This document shows positions 28,090-38,040 of a DNA stretch of 64,000 bases, in pieces. The stretch is from Synechococcus sp. AG-670-F04. GTDB lineage: Bacteria > Cyanobacteriota > Cyanobacteriia > PCC-6307 > Cyanobiaceae. The notes below the pieces were generated by a model. The model was not told where the DNA came from and ran no database searches. It saw only the letters and a program-made list of their open reading frames with translations. Where the stretch lies: NCBI GenBank assembly GCA_003211515.1, contig QCSN01000001.1, positions 60,082-124,081 of the forward strand. Reading direction: 5' to 3'. The stretch's first letter is position 1. Every line of letters begins with the position of its first letter. A program made the position numbers and the translations under genes.

Positions 28090-28887
28090 ATGCCTGAGGG
28101 TCTGCGCATCCTCGCCACCCAGAGCATCGCCGCCCTTGGCCTGGCGATTGTTCTTGGTGTGTTGGTGAAGCCTGACGCACCGAAGCTTCAGGGCCAGACC
28201 GAAACCCTGCCCGCCGAGAGATCCAAGGCGCTGAGCTCCAAGGCTGACCCCACGGCTTTTTCCCCTGAGGAATTGCGCCTTCTGCAGCAACGTTTCGGTG
28301 TGCACGGACCCCAGACACCGATCGCCCAGCTGGTCACCCGCGGCGTGGATCAGCTGCGGCCGCTACGCAGGCAAACGCTCAACAAACTCAGGGCTCTGAA
28401 ACCTGTGATCGTCCGCGAAGCAAGACAGCGCCATCTGAATCCGATGCTGCTGACCGCAATTCTGTTCGATGAAATTCAACATTCAAAACCCGGAGAAGAC
28501 CTTCCCTTCATCGTTCACTCTGGCTTCGTTAAAACCCACGGTCCAGCGCAGATCGGAATCACTGAATTGATTCATCAGAATATGCTTCCCGAAAATCCAA
28601 GCGATGAAGACATCGCCTGGGCAAGGGACATTCTTCTGGATCCAATCGAAAATGTGATCATCTTGGGCGGAAAAATCCATCGCCTCAAACGAGCACTTGG
28701 ATTGCCAAATGATTCAGCCCTCCAGGCGAGCCGAAGCTATTTCGACGCCAAAGCAATCGCCACCCTTGCGTATCTGCATAACGGCAAACTTGACTATCCA
28801 GCGCGCATAATGCGGTATATGCAAGATCCTGAACTGCACGGAGTCATCTACAGCACGCAGACAACACCAAGCTCAATCTTAATCTGA
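28090..28887 (+). CDS. Membrane-anchored lytic-transglycosylase-like protein
   Basis: This 265-residue protein has an N-terminal membrane anchor or uncleaved signal (LATQSIAALGLAIVLGVLV, residues 8-26) and a charged linker. An SLT-like fold follows: IVREARQRHLNPMLLTAILFDEIQHSK at about residue 118, with a candidate catalytic Glu in FDEIQ. THGPAQIGITELI at about 155 corresponds to the GLMQI-type motif. Such enzymes cleave peptidoglycan glycan strands. The overall similarity to known transglycosylase families is weak, so substrate and activity are inferred. It stands alone on the plus strand next to the divergent pgi. Confidence 0.68.
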   Translation: MPEGLRILATQSIAALGLAIVLGVLVKPDAPKLQGQTETLPAERSKALSSKADPTAFSPEELRLLQQRFGVHGPQTPIAQLVTRGVDQLRPLRRQTLNKLRALKPVIVREARQRHLNPMLLTAILFDEIQHSKPGEDLPFIVHSGFVKTHGPAQIGITELIHQNMLPENPSDEDIAWARDILLDPIENVIILGGKIHRLKRALGLPNDSALQASRSYFDAKAIATLAYLHNGKLDYPARIMRYMQDPELHGVIYSTQTTPSSILI

Positions 28888-29268
28888 TTGTGCGTTGATT
28901 TGATTCTGGATGATTTCAATCGCCGTTGATTTGATTCGCCGCCCGATCGAATCATTCCCATACAGAATAGCGTCGACCAATACACCAGATCAACTTGCCG
29001 CACCCACGCGATGGCCTCTGTAATCGCTTTAAATCATCCCTTTGGAAAGGGAAAATCATCTAACTTACGACAACAGGGAAGAGCTGTAAATTTGAGCAAT
29101 AATCTGTGGCATGATCGATCAATAGTGAAGACCAGAACAACCGAAATATGCTGACGAAGTTTACTCCAAACTGATCAAGTGATGGATGGGAGATATCCAA
29201 TCCAAAGGGAAAAATTTTGGAAATGGATCAGAGCTCAATCAAAAATTCTCCGTGATCAGCACACCGCG
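28888..29268. other. Intergenic region
   Basis: These 381 bases lie between two convergent genes. A 12-base repeat GTTGATTTGATT occurs at about 28891 and 28924. There is a small palindrome around 29034-29054 (aaatcatccCTTTggaaaGGGaaaatcat). No T-tract terminator or RNA gene is evident, and no frame is long enough to call. Confidence 0.4.
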
Positions 29269-30195
29269 TTAAGACACACAAAGATCTCCCAAGGCCGCCA
29301 GACGAATCTGAAGAGCTGACCAGTCAAAACTGCGCGGATCACTCCGCTCTCCTCCGTTGTCAACATGGAGATGGGTGGTAATGGCAGCAGGAGCTAGATC
29401 AAAGCGTCGAATCCAGCCCGACAACACCAGAGCCAACGCGTCGTACTGATTTGCCGTGTAACCGCTATGGCGACTGTTGGCGTTGGCTCCATCGGAAGGG
29501 GTTTCCAGACTGATGTGCAGCGCGAAATTATTCACTGAGCCCTTCAAATTCTTGTTGGTGACTGCCCACTCACCTAAAAAAGAAGAGTTGCCGGAGCCAT
29601 AGGCCCGGTTGATGGGTGGCACCAGATCGAGAACGGCTCCATCAAGACCAACCAGGGTGTGATAACTGACCTGATCTTCATCGCGTGGGTGAGGTGTCAT
29701 GAAGGTATTGACCGCCGACTGCATCGAGTAGACGGTCTCGTGCATCACAACAACACGGGGGTTGATGTCGAGGGTCCGTCCAAAGGCATCCTGACGATGC
29801 CGCTCACCGAAGTTGGTTGGGTCAATCGGCCGATCCTTGCGCCAAGAATCCTGGCTGTTTTGAAGAGAGAGAAGCCGCTGACGCACCTTGGAATCGAGAC
29901 CTGAACACTGTCGGGCCAGGGGGGACGACCATGAGCGTGCCCTGGGTGGTTTAAGAGGCACCCCTGTTGGGTTGTTTTCAGGAGCCCTGCCGCTTTCCTC
30001 GCTGACTTCATCCAGCAGTTCCAACAGGGAACGGCGCGAGCTGGCATGGGAATAGCCCTGCTGATCGGAGAGGACCCACCCCAGAAACAACATGGTGAGC
30101 GACCCGGCAGACATGGCCGTGATCAACACCAGCGGATGACGCCTCATCGAGCTCCAGCCCGATTGCAAACCCTGCTTCAGAGAATCTGGAACCAT
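29269..30195 (-). CDS. N-acetylmuramoyl-L-alanine amidase (Amidase_2 fold)
   Basis: This 308-residue protein has an N-terminal membrane anchor (HPLVLITAMSAGSLTMLFLGW, roughly residues 20-40), a Ser/Arg-rich linker and a C-terminal zinc amidase domain. Expected ligands are His in VVVMHETVYSM, plus THLHVDNGG and SDPRSFDW at the C-terminus. The fold signatures YHTLVGLDGAVLDLVP and GYTANQYDALALVLSGWI match the family. It cleaves the bond between muramic acid and L-alanine in peptidoglycan. ATG 30195 overlaps the upstream M61 gene end by 19 bases. ATG 30147 is an alternative, and an upstream GTG-like start is unlikely. Confidence 0.88.
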   Translation of the reverse strand: MVPDSLKQGLQSGWSSMRRHPLVLITAMSAGSLTMLFLGWVLSDQQGYSHASSRRSLLELLDEVSEESGRAPENNPTGVPLKPPRARSWSSPLARQCSGLDSKVRQRLLSLQNSQDSWRKDRPIDPTNFGERHRQDAFGRTLDINPRVVVMHETVYSMQSAVNTFMTPHPRDEDQVSYHTLVGLDGAVLDLVPPINRAYGSGNSSFLGEWAVTNKNLKGSVNNFALHISLETPSDGANANSRHSGYTANQYDALALVLSGWIRRFDLAPAAITTHLHVDNGGERSDPRSFDWSALQIRLAALGDLCVS

Positions 30196-31874
30196 CGATC
30201 CCGCAGCGCTCGTTGATCGGCATTCGCCCCAGGGTCCCAATCCAAGAGCCAGTGGTCCACACCTTTGTCAGGATTCAGATGAGTCTCAGCGAGACGGCCA
30301 CGACGGACATAGGTGATGCAGGCGGCCGATCGAGACTGAAGAAGGAGAGCGAGGTCCGCTGCACGTCGGAGGCGATAACCATTCACCGCGAGAAGTTCAT
30401 CACCAGGAACCAACGCAGAATCAGCACCTGGACCGTCGGAGGCCACTCGCTTCACCAGCACCTGTCCCTGCTCATCCTTGAGGGTCAGTCCATGGTGGGG
30501 ACGATCGGTTGGAACCGAATCGAGGCGAAGCCCAAGATCTGCAACCACTGCTTTCAAGGGCAAGGATGCTGGTTGATCCAGCCAGGTGGTCAGTTCAGCA
30601 GCCAATGCTGGGGTATGACCATCCAGTGCGACGTGAATGTGTTGCCTGCTGTAGCCACGCCCCTGAGGTCCATGGCTGAACCAGAGTTCACGCAGGACTT
30701 CCGCCAAAGAGGAATCGGCTTGTCGAAGCCGTACATCAAGGCAAAAAGCTGTGGCTGCACCGAGCCCGTAGTAGCTCACCTGCGAGTCGCGGGAGGCGGG
30801 GGTTGCCTTGTAGAGCTTGACCCATGCTTCCTTGGCACTGTCCGAAAGGCTTTGTAGTGATCGTCCCGGTGTCATCAACACCCGCGAAAGCTCTTGGCCG
30901 AGATCCTTTAGGAATGTGGAGCGGTCACTGAAACCAGCGATCAGAGTTGTGGCCAGATCGAAATAACTGGTGATCCCCTCAGCAAACCACAGACCTTCAC
31001 TGACCACTGGACGAGCGTAGTCATAGGGGCGGTACTCCACCGGACGGAGTCGTCTCACATTCCACTGGTGCAGATATTCATGACCGACCAACTGAAGCAA
31101 CTGACGCCGTCCATCGGGTTTGGCCAGAGCCTGCCAGTTGAACTGAAGAACAGCACTGTGGTCATGCTCCAAGCCGCCATAGCCCTGTTCCAGCATCTGA
31201 ATCACCAACTGGTATCGGTCACCTGCTGGGGGAGCTGTTCCCATTAATCGACAGACACCCGAACACACCGAAGCAACATCAGAGCTGAGTTGGTCCGGCC
31301 ATCCACCCGGCGGAGTGCCAATCAACAGCAGATCATGCCGATGCCCCTCCACTTCAAAACCTTCCAGATCAAACTCTCCCGCATGGAGCGGGCTGTCGAC
31401 CAATGCATCGAAATCACTTGCCAACCAGCCATCGGTCCCCCTCTCAAGCGGAACGTGCACGTTCCAGGGTTCTGGGGCCAGCACCTGGAGATGGTGGGGA
31501 TGCCAGCGCTGATCGTCAACATGCATCGCCACTGCTGCCATGCAGAGGGACGCAAAACTGGAATCGACGTAGCAGGTCCTGACAGTCAGATCCCTCGCCT
31601 CAAGGCAATAGGTGAGGGTGAGAGGCGTGAGATCGGGAAGATCGGCTGACCATGCCGATGGGCCCGTTCGTTTCACAGCCACAGGGTTGGTCCCCGACAG
31701 GAGCCCCAGGCTGTGCAGATGCTGAACGTGATCGCGAACCGTGTAAGACCCAGGGGTCCAAACAGGAAGCTGAAAGCTGAGGCGTCGTGACGTGGGCGAC
31801 CAGCACTGACGCACCTGAATGACCTGGCGGTCGTTGTGCTGCAGGTCAAGCTGGATGCAGACAGGGTCGGTCAC
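30177..31874 (-). CDS. M61-family peptidase with PDZ domain
   Basis: This 565-residue enzyme resembles M61 glycyl aminopeptidases. The zinc motif is in LVGHEYLHQWNVRRLRPVEY (HExxH at about residue 268), with the third ligand region SEGLWFAEGITSYF. An N-terminal beta domain (RLSFQLPVWTPGSYTVRDH) precedes it. A C-terminal PDZ domain follows at about residues 450-530 (LTLKDEQGQVLVKRV, SALVPGDELLAVNGYRL). It has no signal peptide, so a cytoplasmic role is likely. The start is GTG 31874. It is followed by the amidase gene (19-base overlap), and DUF1257 lies one base upstream. Confidence 0.93.
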   Translation of the reverse strand: MTDPVCIQLDLQHNDRQVIQVRQCWSPTSRRLSFQLPVWTPGSYTVRDHVQHLHSLGLLSGTNPVAVKRTGPSAWSADLPDLTPLTLTYCLEARDLTVRTCYVDSSFASLCMAAVAMHVDDQRWHPHHLQVLAPEPWNVHVPLERGTDGWLASDFDALVDSPLHAGEFDLEGFEVEGHRHDLLLIGTPPGGWPDQLSSDVASVCSGVCRLMGTAPPAGDRYQLVIQMLEQGYGGLEHDHSAVLQFNWQALAKPDGRRQLLQLVGHEYLHQWNVRRLRPVEYRPYDYARPVVSEGLWFAEGITSYFDLATTLIAGFSDRSTFLKDLGQELSRVLMTPGRSLQSLSDSAKEAWVKLYKATPASRDSQVSYYGLGAATAFCLDVRLRQADSSLAEVLRELWFSHGPQGRGYSRQHIHVALDGHTPALAAELTTWLDQPASLPLKAVVADLGLRLDSVPTDRPHHGLTLKDEQGQVLVKRVASDGPGADSALVPGDELLAVNGYRLRRAADLALLLQSRSAACITYVRRGRLAETHLNPDKGVDHWLLDWDPGANADQRALRDRWFQIL

Positions 31875-31875
31875 G

Positions 31876-32226
31876 TCAGAGCGAGCTCACAGACACCTGA
31901 CCTGTGGGGAGTGACAACTGCTGAACGTCGTCGAGTGCCTGCAGAAGGGCGTAGCGACGTGACACACGCTGAAGACGGTGGGACAGCCCCCCGTAAAGAC
32001 TGATTCGCTGTAGATCTCCATGCATCACAACGGTTCCATCCGAACCAGTGACCCAACCAATCGGACGGCAATCGGACCAGTGCGCCAGAAGGTCAACAGG
32101 ACGGGGTGGACCGGTCACGTCGTTGAGACATGCATTCACCCGCACTTCAAAGCCTTCGTCGCGAAGCGATTGTTCGAGGAGATCGAGCCGTGTGAAGACG
32201 GTCGGCAGGATGGACAGATGGGACAT
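31876..32226 (-). CDS. DUF1257 (Ycf35-like) protein
   Basis: This 116-residue protein begins MSHLSILPTVFTRLDLLEQSL and continues FEVRVNACLNDVTGPPRPVDLL, WVTGSDGTVVMHGDLQRISLYGG, a pattern of DUF1257, which includes plastid Ycf35. The function is unknown; it is conserved in photosynthetic lineages. ATG 32226 is chosen on family start. It is directly divergent from purN: the two ATG codons share the CATG at 32224-32227, so each promoter must lie in or near the other's coding region. Confidence 0.85.
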   Translation of the reverse strand: MSHLSILPTVFTRLDLLEQSLRDEGFEVRVNACLNDVTGPPRPVDLLAHWSDCRPIGWVTGSDGTVVMHGDLQRISLYGGLSHRLQRVSRRYALLQALDDVQQLSLPTGQVSVSSL

Positions 32227-32902
32227 GAACCGGATGCCCGCTTTTTCAGACCTTAGCCAGCAAAACCCTTCTGAGCAGGCCTTGTTGCAACCAGCAGGAT
32301 GGAATGGACAAGGCTTCGATCCTCCTCTCCAACTTGGCGTGATGGCCTCCGGAAACGGAAGCAATTTCGAGGCGATGGAAATGGCGATCAGGCGTGGAGA
32401 TCTCTCTGCAACGATCCGATTGCTTGTCGTCAACAACCCTGGCTGTGGAGCCCAGCGGAGGGCAGAACGGCTCGGGATTCCCTGCAGTGTTATGGATCAC
32501 CGACTTCATCAGGATCGCCGTGAACTTGATCTGGAGCTGGTGCGACGCTTCCAAGACGCCGGCGCGGAAGCGATCGTGATGGCGGGATGGATGCGCATCG
32601 TGACGGACGATCTGATCCAGGCGTATCCCAACCGTTTGTTGAACATTCATCCATCTCTCCTGCCGAGTTTTCGGGGATTGGATGGGGTTGGCCAAGCGCT
32701 GCAAGCGGGCGTGCAGATCAGTGGCTGCACGGTTCATCTCGTTACGGAGGATCTGGATGCGGGGCCGATCGTGGCCCAGGCTGCGGTCCCCGTCATGGCT
32801 GACGACACTCGAACAAGCCTTGCGGAGCGAATCCATCGCGAGGAGCATCGCTTGCTGCCCATCGCCCTCATGCACATCGGCCAACGCTGGCGTCAGGGAT
32901 AG
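32225..32902 (+). CDS. purN: Phosphoribosylglycinamide formyltransferase
   Basis: PurN transfers the formyl group from 10-formyl-THF to GAR in purine synthesis. The protein has LGVMASGNGSNFEAMEMAI near residue 37, MAGWMRIVTDDLI, the catalytic block LLNIHPSLLPSFRGLDG (Asn/His) and VTEDLDAGPIVAQAAV (Asp). The N-terminal 35 residues are variable. The start may be ATG 32225 or 32234. It is divergent from DUF1257 with essentially no spacer. Its 3' end overlaps argC by 10 bases. Confidence 0.94.
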   Translation: MNRMPAFSDLSQQNPSEQALLQPAGWNGQGFDPPLQLGVMASGNGSNFEAMEMAIRRGDLSATIRLLVVNNPGCGAQRRAERLGIPCSVMDHRLHQDRRELDLELVRRFQDAGAEAIVMAGWMRIVTDDLIQAYPNRLLNIHPSLLPSFRGLDGVGQALQAGVQISGCTVHLVTEDLDAGPIVAQAAVPVMADDTRTSLAERIHREEHRLLPIALMHIGQRWRQG

Positions 32903-33999
32903 AAGGCCTGAAGTGGCAAACCTGTGTCAGGGGGGAGACCAGCCATCAGATTGAGGCATTGAACGCCTTGTCCCGCCTGACCTTTCACCAGATTGTCGAT
33001 CGCGCTCATCAAGACCAACTGACCCGTTCTTGTGTCCACCTGGACGGACAGCACAGCTTTGTTGGTGTGTCGGACCCATTTCGTGGCCGGATACGTACCA
33101 ACCGGAAGGACGTCAACACACGGGTGATGCCGGTAGACGGCATCGAGAACCGTTGTGCAGTCTTCTGCCGTTAAGCCGGGATCCCGTAAGCGTGCATACA
33201 CCGTTGCCAGCAGGCCGCGCACCATCGGCACAAGGTGGGGAGTGAACTGAAGATGCACATTCCGACCAGCGACCTCCTCGGCCATCTGCTCGATTTCGGA
33301 GGTGTGTCGATGACCGACGACTCCATAGGGCGCGATCGACTCGGACGCCTCGGCTAGCAGCATGGCCTGCTTGGGAATCCTCCCCCCTCCAGAGGTCCCC
33401 GTTTTGGCATCGATGATGATTCCGTCGGTCTCGATTAATCCCTGCTTGAGAAACGGGAGGATCGGCAGGAGGCTTGCCGTGGGGAAACATCCTGGTGCCG
33501 CGATCAACGGAGCCTCCGCGATGGCAGGGCCATGCCATTCGGGCAAGCCATAAACAGCGCTGCGGCAAAGCGTCGCGTCATCCCGTTCGAGAGAACGGGC
33601 TTCCTGGGCGTAGACCTGACTCCATTGCTCGAGGGAGCGGTAACGGAAGTCAGCGGAGAGATCCACCACCCGCACACCACGGTTCAGCAGCTGGGGCGCC
33701 AGCTGACAGGCAAGACCGTTCGGAAGGCTGAGAACTGCAAAATCGGCCGCTTCAGCGATCCGACCCGCATCCACAGCTTCAACGAGCGGATCGTCTGGAA
33801 GTGGCAGAAACGGACAGATGGCACTCCAACGCTGTCCGGCGCTGCGTTCACCTCCCAGAAAACTGACTGCTAATCGAGGATGATCTCGCAGAAGCCGAAT
33901 GGTTTGCAGACCGCCGTATCCAGAGGCACCAATCACGGCAACCCGTGCGGGCCCACCTGCTGCCATGTCGGCCAAAATCGATGGCTTGCGGCTCTCCAT
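32893..33999 (-). CDS. argC: N-acetyl-gamma-glutamyl-phosphate reductase
   Basis: ArgC reduces N-acetyl-glutamyl phosphate to the semialdehyde in arginine synthesis. It has the NADP-binding [18 protein letters not shown] at the N-terminus, the catalytic Cys in [17 protein letters not shown] (about residue 160), and [13 protein letters not shown] with the catalytic His. ATG 33999 gives 368 residues; ATG 33966 (357 residues) is equally consistent with the family. A longer upstream frame to 34227 is not family-like. It is divergent from ribBA with about 40 bases between and convergent with purN. Confidence 0.95.
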   Translation of the reverse strand: MESRKPSILADMAAGGPARVAVIGASGYGGLQTIRLLRDHPRLAVSFLGGERSAGQRWSAICPFLPLPDDPLVEAVDAGRIAEAADFAVLSLPNGLACQLAPQLLNRGVRVVDLSADFRYRSLEQWSQVYAQEARSLERDDATLCRSAVYGLPEWHGPAIAEAPLIAAPGCFPTASLLPILPFLKQGLIETDGIIIDAKTGTSGGGRIPKQAMLLAEASESIAPYGVVGHRHTSEIEQMAEEVAGRNVHLQFTPHLVPMVRGLLATVYARLRDPGLTAEDCTTVLDAVYRHHPCVDVLPVGTYPATKWVRHTNKAVLSVQVDTRTGQLVLMSAIDNLVKGQAGQGVQCLNLMAGLPPDTGLPLQAFYP

Positions 34000-34040
34000 G
34001 GGGGCGGCGACAACCGCGGCTGATCGTACAGGTATCGATA

Positions 34041-35702
34041 ATGACGGAATCTCAACTTTTGACTGGAGCCCTGGAGAGTTCAAAACCAGCAAGCGACCAG
34101 GAACCGATCGCTTTCGACACCATCCCCGATGCCCTGGCCGCAATTCGCAATGGCGATTGTGTGGTGGTGGTTGATGACGAACAACGGGAGAACGAGGGAG
34201 ATCTGATCTGTGCAGCGCAATTCGCAACAGCGGAAGCGATCAATTTCATGGCGACCGAGGCCCGTGGTCTCATCTGCCTCGCCATGGAGGGGCAGCGCCT
34301 GGATGAGCTGGATCTGCCCCTGATGGTGGATCGCAATACCGATGTCAACGAAACCGCCTTCACGGTGAGCATCGATGCAGGACGGGAGCACGGGGTCAGC
34401 ACGGGAATCTCAGCAGACGACCGGGCTCGAACCATCCAGGTCGCCCTCAATGCCAACACCCGGCCAGCGGATCTACGCCGTCCCGGTCACATCTTCCCCT
34501 TGCGTGCTCGCAAGGGAGGTGTGCTCAAACGGGCAGGTCACACGGAAGCCGCCGTCGATCTAGCCGAGCTCGCAGGCTTGAATCCCGCTGGAGTGATCTG
34601 TGAGATTCAAAACACCGACGGCTCGATGTCGCGCCTTCCGGAACTGCGCGAGTACGCCACACAGTGGGGATTGAAGCTGATCAGCATCGCTGATCTGATC
34701 AGCTACCGGCTAGCGAACGAACGCTTCGTCAAACGCCAAGCGCATGCCGTTTTGCCAAGCCAGTTCGGTTCATTCCAGGCGATCGGCTACCGCAACGAAC
34801 TGGATGGCTCAGAGCACATTGCTCTGGTCAAGGGAGATCCCTCTGCGCTGCAGGAGCCGGTTCTGGTGCGCATGCATTCGGAATGCCTCACCGGAGATGC
34901 GTTCGGATCCTTGCGATGCGATTGCAGACCGCAACTTGAAGCAGCGCTGCGTCAAATCGAACGTGAAGGGGAGGGTGTTGTTGTTTACCTCAGACAGGAA
35001 GGACGAGGAATCGGCCTGATCAACAAACTCAAGGCCTACAGCCTCCAGGACGGAGGGCTCGACACCGTGGAAGCGAACGAACGTCTGGGCTTCGCGGCTG
35101 ATCTCCGCAACTACGGCGTCGGTGCTCAGATCTTGTCCGATCTCGGCATTCATCACCTTCGACTGCTCACCAACAATCCGAGAAAAATCGCTGGTCTTGG
35201 GGGCTACGGCCTGAGGGTTGAGGAGCGCGTTCCATTGATCATGGACGCCGGCGACCACAACGCGGACTACCTGGCCACCAAGCGCGACAAGCTTGGCCAT
35301 ATGTTCAACCAACCCGGTCCTTGCACCGTTTTGGCACTGGCTGTCCAAACGGAGAGTGGTGAATGGTCATCGCTTCGACGGAGAGCAGAACAAACTGCCG
35401 CAGATCATGGATTTGAGCTGGTCTCCCTCCATGCACCCCGCTTGCTGGCGTTGTGGGAGCGCCCTCAGTTCGTCTGGAAGCTCGAACCGGGGGAACGGGA
35501 TCCGATGCTTCTGCTGAAGACCATCGCCTCCTGGGACGAAACCAACCGCCTGGGCTTGCTTCGGGTTATCAACGAGCAGATGGCAATGCATCCACCGCAG
35601 ACCTTGGAACGCAGCGAACGCAAGCTTTCTGAGCTCCTCGATGACGAAGCAAATGGTGCGTTAGCCAACGCACCATTCCTGATTCACTGGGGGACGGCCT
35701 GA
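34041..35702 (+). CDS. ribBA: Bifunctional 3,4-dihydroxy-2-butanone-4-phosphate synthase / GTP cyclohydrolase II
   Basis: RibBA supplies both precursors of riboflavin. The first half (about residues 30-235) is DHBP synthase, with [35 protein letters not shown] and [17 protein letters not shown]. The second half is GTP cyclohydrolase II, with the zinc Cys ligands in [22 protein letters not shown], followed by [16 protein letters not shown] and [11 protein letters not shown] tail of about 130 residues extends past the normal C-terminus, as in many cyanobacteria. ATG 34041 is chosen (MTESQ); a longer frame to 33945 is not supported. Confidence 0.96.
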   Translation: MTESQLLTGALESSKPASDQEPIAFDTIPDALAAIRNGDCVVVVDDEQRENEGDLICAAQFATAEAINFMATEARGLICLAMEGQRLDELDLPLMVDRNTDVNETAFTVSIDAGREHGVSTGISADDRARTIQVALNANTRPADLRRPGHIFPLRARKGGVLKRAGHTEAAVDLAELAGLNPAGVICEIQNTDGSMSRLPELREYATQWGLKLISIADLISYRLANERFVKRQAHAVLPSQFGSFQAIGYRNELDGSEHIALVKGDPSALQEPVLVRMHSECLTGDAFGSLRCDCRPQLEAALRQIEREGEGVVVYLRQEGRGIGLINKLKAYSLQDGGLDTVEANERLGFAADLRNYGVGAQILSDLGIHHLRLLTNNPRKIAGLGGYGLRVEERVPLIMDAGDHNADYLATKRDKLGHMFNQPGPCTVLALAVQTESGEWSSLRRRAEQTAADHGFELVSLHAPRLLALWERPQFVWKLEPGERDPMLLLKTIASWDETNRLGLLRVINEQMAMHPPQTLERSERKLSELLDDEANGALANAPFLIHWGTA

Positions 35703-35706
35703 CTTT

Positions 35707-36150
35707 TCAGCTGTCCTGAATCGTCACTTTGTTGATCTTGGACCCGTTCTTGAGCTTCATCACGACATCCATGCTTCCGGCCAGGCCGAAGACGGTATGG
35801 ACGCCATCGAGATGCGGTTGAGGCTCAAAGCAGATGTAGAACTGGGATCCACCGGTGTTTTTGCCGGCATGGGCCATGGCCAAGGTCCCAGCCTGATGTT
35901 TCTGGCTGTTGATCTCACAATCGATCATGTACCCGGGGCCGCCAGTGCCCGGCATGCCTTTGGCTCCAGCTCTTGTGTTGGGGCATCCACCCTGGGCCAT
36001 GAAGCCTGGAATCACCCGGTGGAAGGCAAGACCGTCATAGAACCCCTCCTTCACCAATTTGACGAAATTGGCAGTGGTGTTCGGAGCATCGGTCTCGAAC
36101 AGCTCGAGCTCGATCAGGCCTGCTTCCGTGTCCATCAAGGCCGTGGTCAT
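35707..36150 (-). CDS. Peptidyl-prolyl cis-trans isomerase (cyclophilin)
   Basis: Cyclophilins catalyse proline isomerisation to aid folding. This 147-residue protein has the family blocks [53 protein letters not shown] and [10 protein letters not shown]. There is no signal peptide, so it is cytoplasmic. ATG 36150 ([11 protein letters not shown]) matches the family; the frame is open upstream to 36399 but the added residues are not cyclophilin-like. It lies 4 bases from the end of the convergent ribBA and 29 bases from the divergent mtnP. Confidence 0.95.
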   Translation of the reverse strand: MTTALMDTEAGLIELELFETDAPNTTANFVKLVKEGFYDGLAFHRVIPGFMAQGGCPNTRAGAKGMPGTGGPGYMIDCEINSQKHQAGTLAMAHAGKNTGGSQFYICFEPQPHLDGVHTVFGLAGSMDVVMKLKNGSKINKVTIQDS

Positions 36151-36179
36151 CGCTGCGCGAGCAAAACTGAAGTTTAGGG

Positions 36180-37100
36180 ATGAAGCATTTGATGACCGAA
36201 ACACCCGATCTGCTGCCAGCACGCGTGGGCGTGATCGGCGGAAGTGGTCTGTATGCCATGCCTGGCTTGACGCCCCTGGAAGAGATCGAGCTTCCCACGC
36301 CCTTCGGAAGCACCTCAGACACCCTGCGCTTGGGTCGTTTGCATGGGATGGAGATCGTGTTCCTGGCTCGCCACGGTCGTCAGCACCATTTGCTGCCAAG
36401 TGAGATTCCTTATCGAGCGAACCTGTGGGCGATGCGCAAACTCGGCGTGCGCTGGCTGGTGTCCGTTTCAGCGGTGGGATCCCTCCAGGACAGCATCCGC
36501 CCCCGGGACATGGTCGTACCGGATCAGTTCATCGATCGCACGCATCAGCGCCCCCAGACGTTCTTCGGCGACGGCTGTGTTGCCCATGTGAGCCTCGCCG
36601 ATCCCACCTGTCCTGCGCTGAACACTCTGTTGGCCGATGCGACGGCATCCAGTCTCCCTGCTAGCCGTCAAGTGCACAGGGGTGGAACCTATCTGTGCAT
36701 GGAGGGTCCCGCTTTTTCCACCAGGGCCGAAAGCGCTCTTCATCGAAGCTGGGGCTGCGCGGTGATCGGCATGACCAACCTCACTGAAGCTCGTTTGGCA
36801 CGGGAAGCCGAGATGGCGTATTCATCTTTGAGCATGGTGACCGATTACGACTGCTGGCACAACGAGCACGACGATGTCAGCGTGGAGCTGGTCATCGGCC
36901 ATCTGAGGGCCAATGCCGAAGCCACAGAACCAATCCTCAGCCACCTGATCCAGCTGCTTCAGGAGAAACGGCCAACCTCCCTTGCACACACGGCCCTCTC
37001 CGATGCGTTGATCACACCAGCAGCCGTTGTGCCAATGGAGACGCGCCGGCGTCTGGAACTATTCACCATGCCTTATTGGGGACCCTACAACCCAACCTGA
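36180..37100 (+). CDS. mtnP: S-methyl-5'-thioadenosine phosphorylase
   Basis: MtnP splits methylthioadenosine, a by-product of polyamine synthesis, into adenine and methylthioribose phosphate. The 306-residue protein has [15 protein letters not shown] at the N-terminus, [20 protein letters not shown], and the substrate-binding [15 protein letters not shown] and [16 protein letters not shown]. It could start at ATG 36180 or 36192. The 3' end overlaps murQ by 16 bases. Other purine phosphorylases share the fold, but the motifs fit the MTAP group best. Confidence 0.93.
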   Translation: MKHLMTETPDLLPARVGVIGGSGLYAMPGLTPLEEIELPTPFGSTSDTLRLGRLHGMEIVFLARHGRQHHLLPSEIPYRANLWAMRKLGVRWLVSVSAVGSLQDSIRPRDMVVPDQFIDRTHQRPQTFFGDGCVAHVSLADPTCPALNTLLADATASSLPASRQVHRGGTYLCMEGPAFSTRAESALHRSWGCAVIGMTNLTEARLAREAEMAYSSLSMVTDYDCWHNEHDDVSVELVIGHLRANAEATEPILSHLIQLLQEKRPTSLAHTALSDALITPAAVVPMETRRRLELFTMPYWGPYNPT

Positions 37101-38038
37101 AGCTCGCTCCCACAGGCTCTCAGCGCTGCTCTCAGCTGCTGGTCATGGGCCTGCAGCAGGGAAACGGCATCGTCTACACCCAATTGGCCAGCAGCCATCA
37201 GCAACGCCAATTTCACCGATCCATCGGATTGCTTCAGCAACGTAAGACCTGCATCCCGCTCAACACCGGCCAGATCGCGAAGAATCCTTAGTGATCGATC
37301 CACAAGCTTGCTGTTGCTGGCAGACACATCAACCATGCGGTTGCCGTAAACCTTGCCCAACCGGACCATGACGGCTGTCGAGAGAATGTTGAGGGCCATC
37401 TTTGTGGCCGTTCCGGCTTTCAGGCGCGTTGATCCCGTCAGCAATTCAGGTCCGGTGAGCAGTCGGATGTCGATATCACAGGGGAGCGGAGCCTGATCGG
37501 ATGGAACGCAGGCCATCGCGATTGCTAGCGCGCCGATCGCCTTGGCATACGCCAAGCCTCCACGCACATAAGGCGTTGTTCCACCAGCAGCGATCCCGAC
37601 AAGGCAATCCTCAGCACAAAAGCCAAGGGCATCGAGATCATCCCGCCCCGCCGTTTCGAGATCCTCCAATCCCTCGGAACTGCGTAGAAGTGCAGGGGCA
37701 CCTCCGGCAAGAACCCCCTGCACCATTTCCGGGTCGCTGCAGAACGTGGGAGGACATTCGGCAGCGTCGAGCACTCCGAGGCGGCCGGAGGTCCCCGCAC
37801 CGAGGTAGTAAAGGCGGCCACCGCGGCGGAGGCGGGACGCAATCCCATCGACTGCAACAGTCAGTTCTCGACTGGCGCCCTCCACAGCTTGCTGTGGCCG
37901 GCGATCCTCCTCGATAAACAGACCGACGAGATCGTCTGTTTGGAGTTGGTCGAGCTCAGAACTGCGGGGATTTGGTTGCTCCGTCAGGAGATGGCCACGG
38001 TCGTTGGATGGTTGGAGATCACCTGAAAAGCTGCCCAT
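37085..38038 (-). CDS. murQ: N-acetylmuramic acid 6-phosphate etherase
   Basis: MurQ removes the lactyl group from MurNAc-6-phosphate during recycling of cell-wall or anhydro-muropeptide sugars. The 317-residue protein has an SIS domain with YYLGAGTSGRLGVLDAAECPPTF near residue 80, then VGIAAGGTTPYVRGG near 150 and the C-terminal TKMALNILSTAVMVRLGKVYGNRMVDV. It starts two bases after the stop of the upstream DUF3110 gene, so it is the last gene of the dnaK-dnaJ-DUF3110-murQ group. Its role in an organism without an obvious MurNAc uptake system here is probably recycling. Confidence 0.93.
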   Translation of the reverse strand: MGSFSGDLQPSNDRGHLLTEQPNPRSSELDQLQTDDLVGLFIEEDRRPQQAVEGASRELTVAVDGIASRLRRGGRLYYLGAGTSGRLGVLDAAECPPTFCSDPEMVQGVLAGGAPALLRSSEGLEDLETAGRDDLDALGFCAEDCLVGIAAGGTTPYVRGGLAYAKAIGALAIAMACVPSDQAPLPCDIDIRLLTGPELLTGSTRLKAGTATKMALNILSTAVMVRLGKVYGNRMVDVSASNSKLVDRSLRILRDLAGVERDAGLTLLKQSDGSVKLALLMAAGQLGVDDAVSLLQAHDQQLRAALRACGSELQVGL

Positions 38039-38040
38039 GT

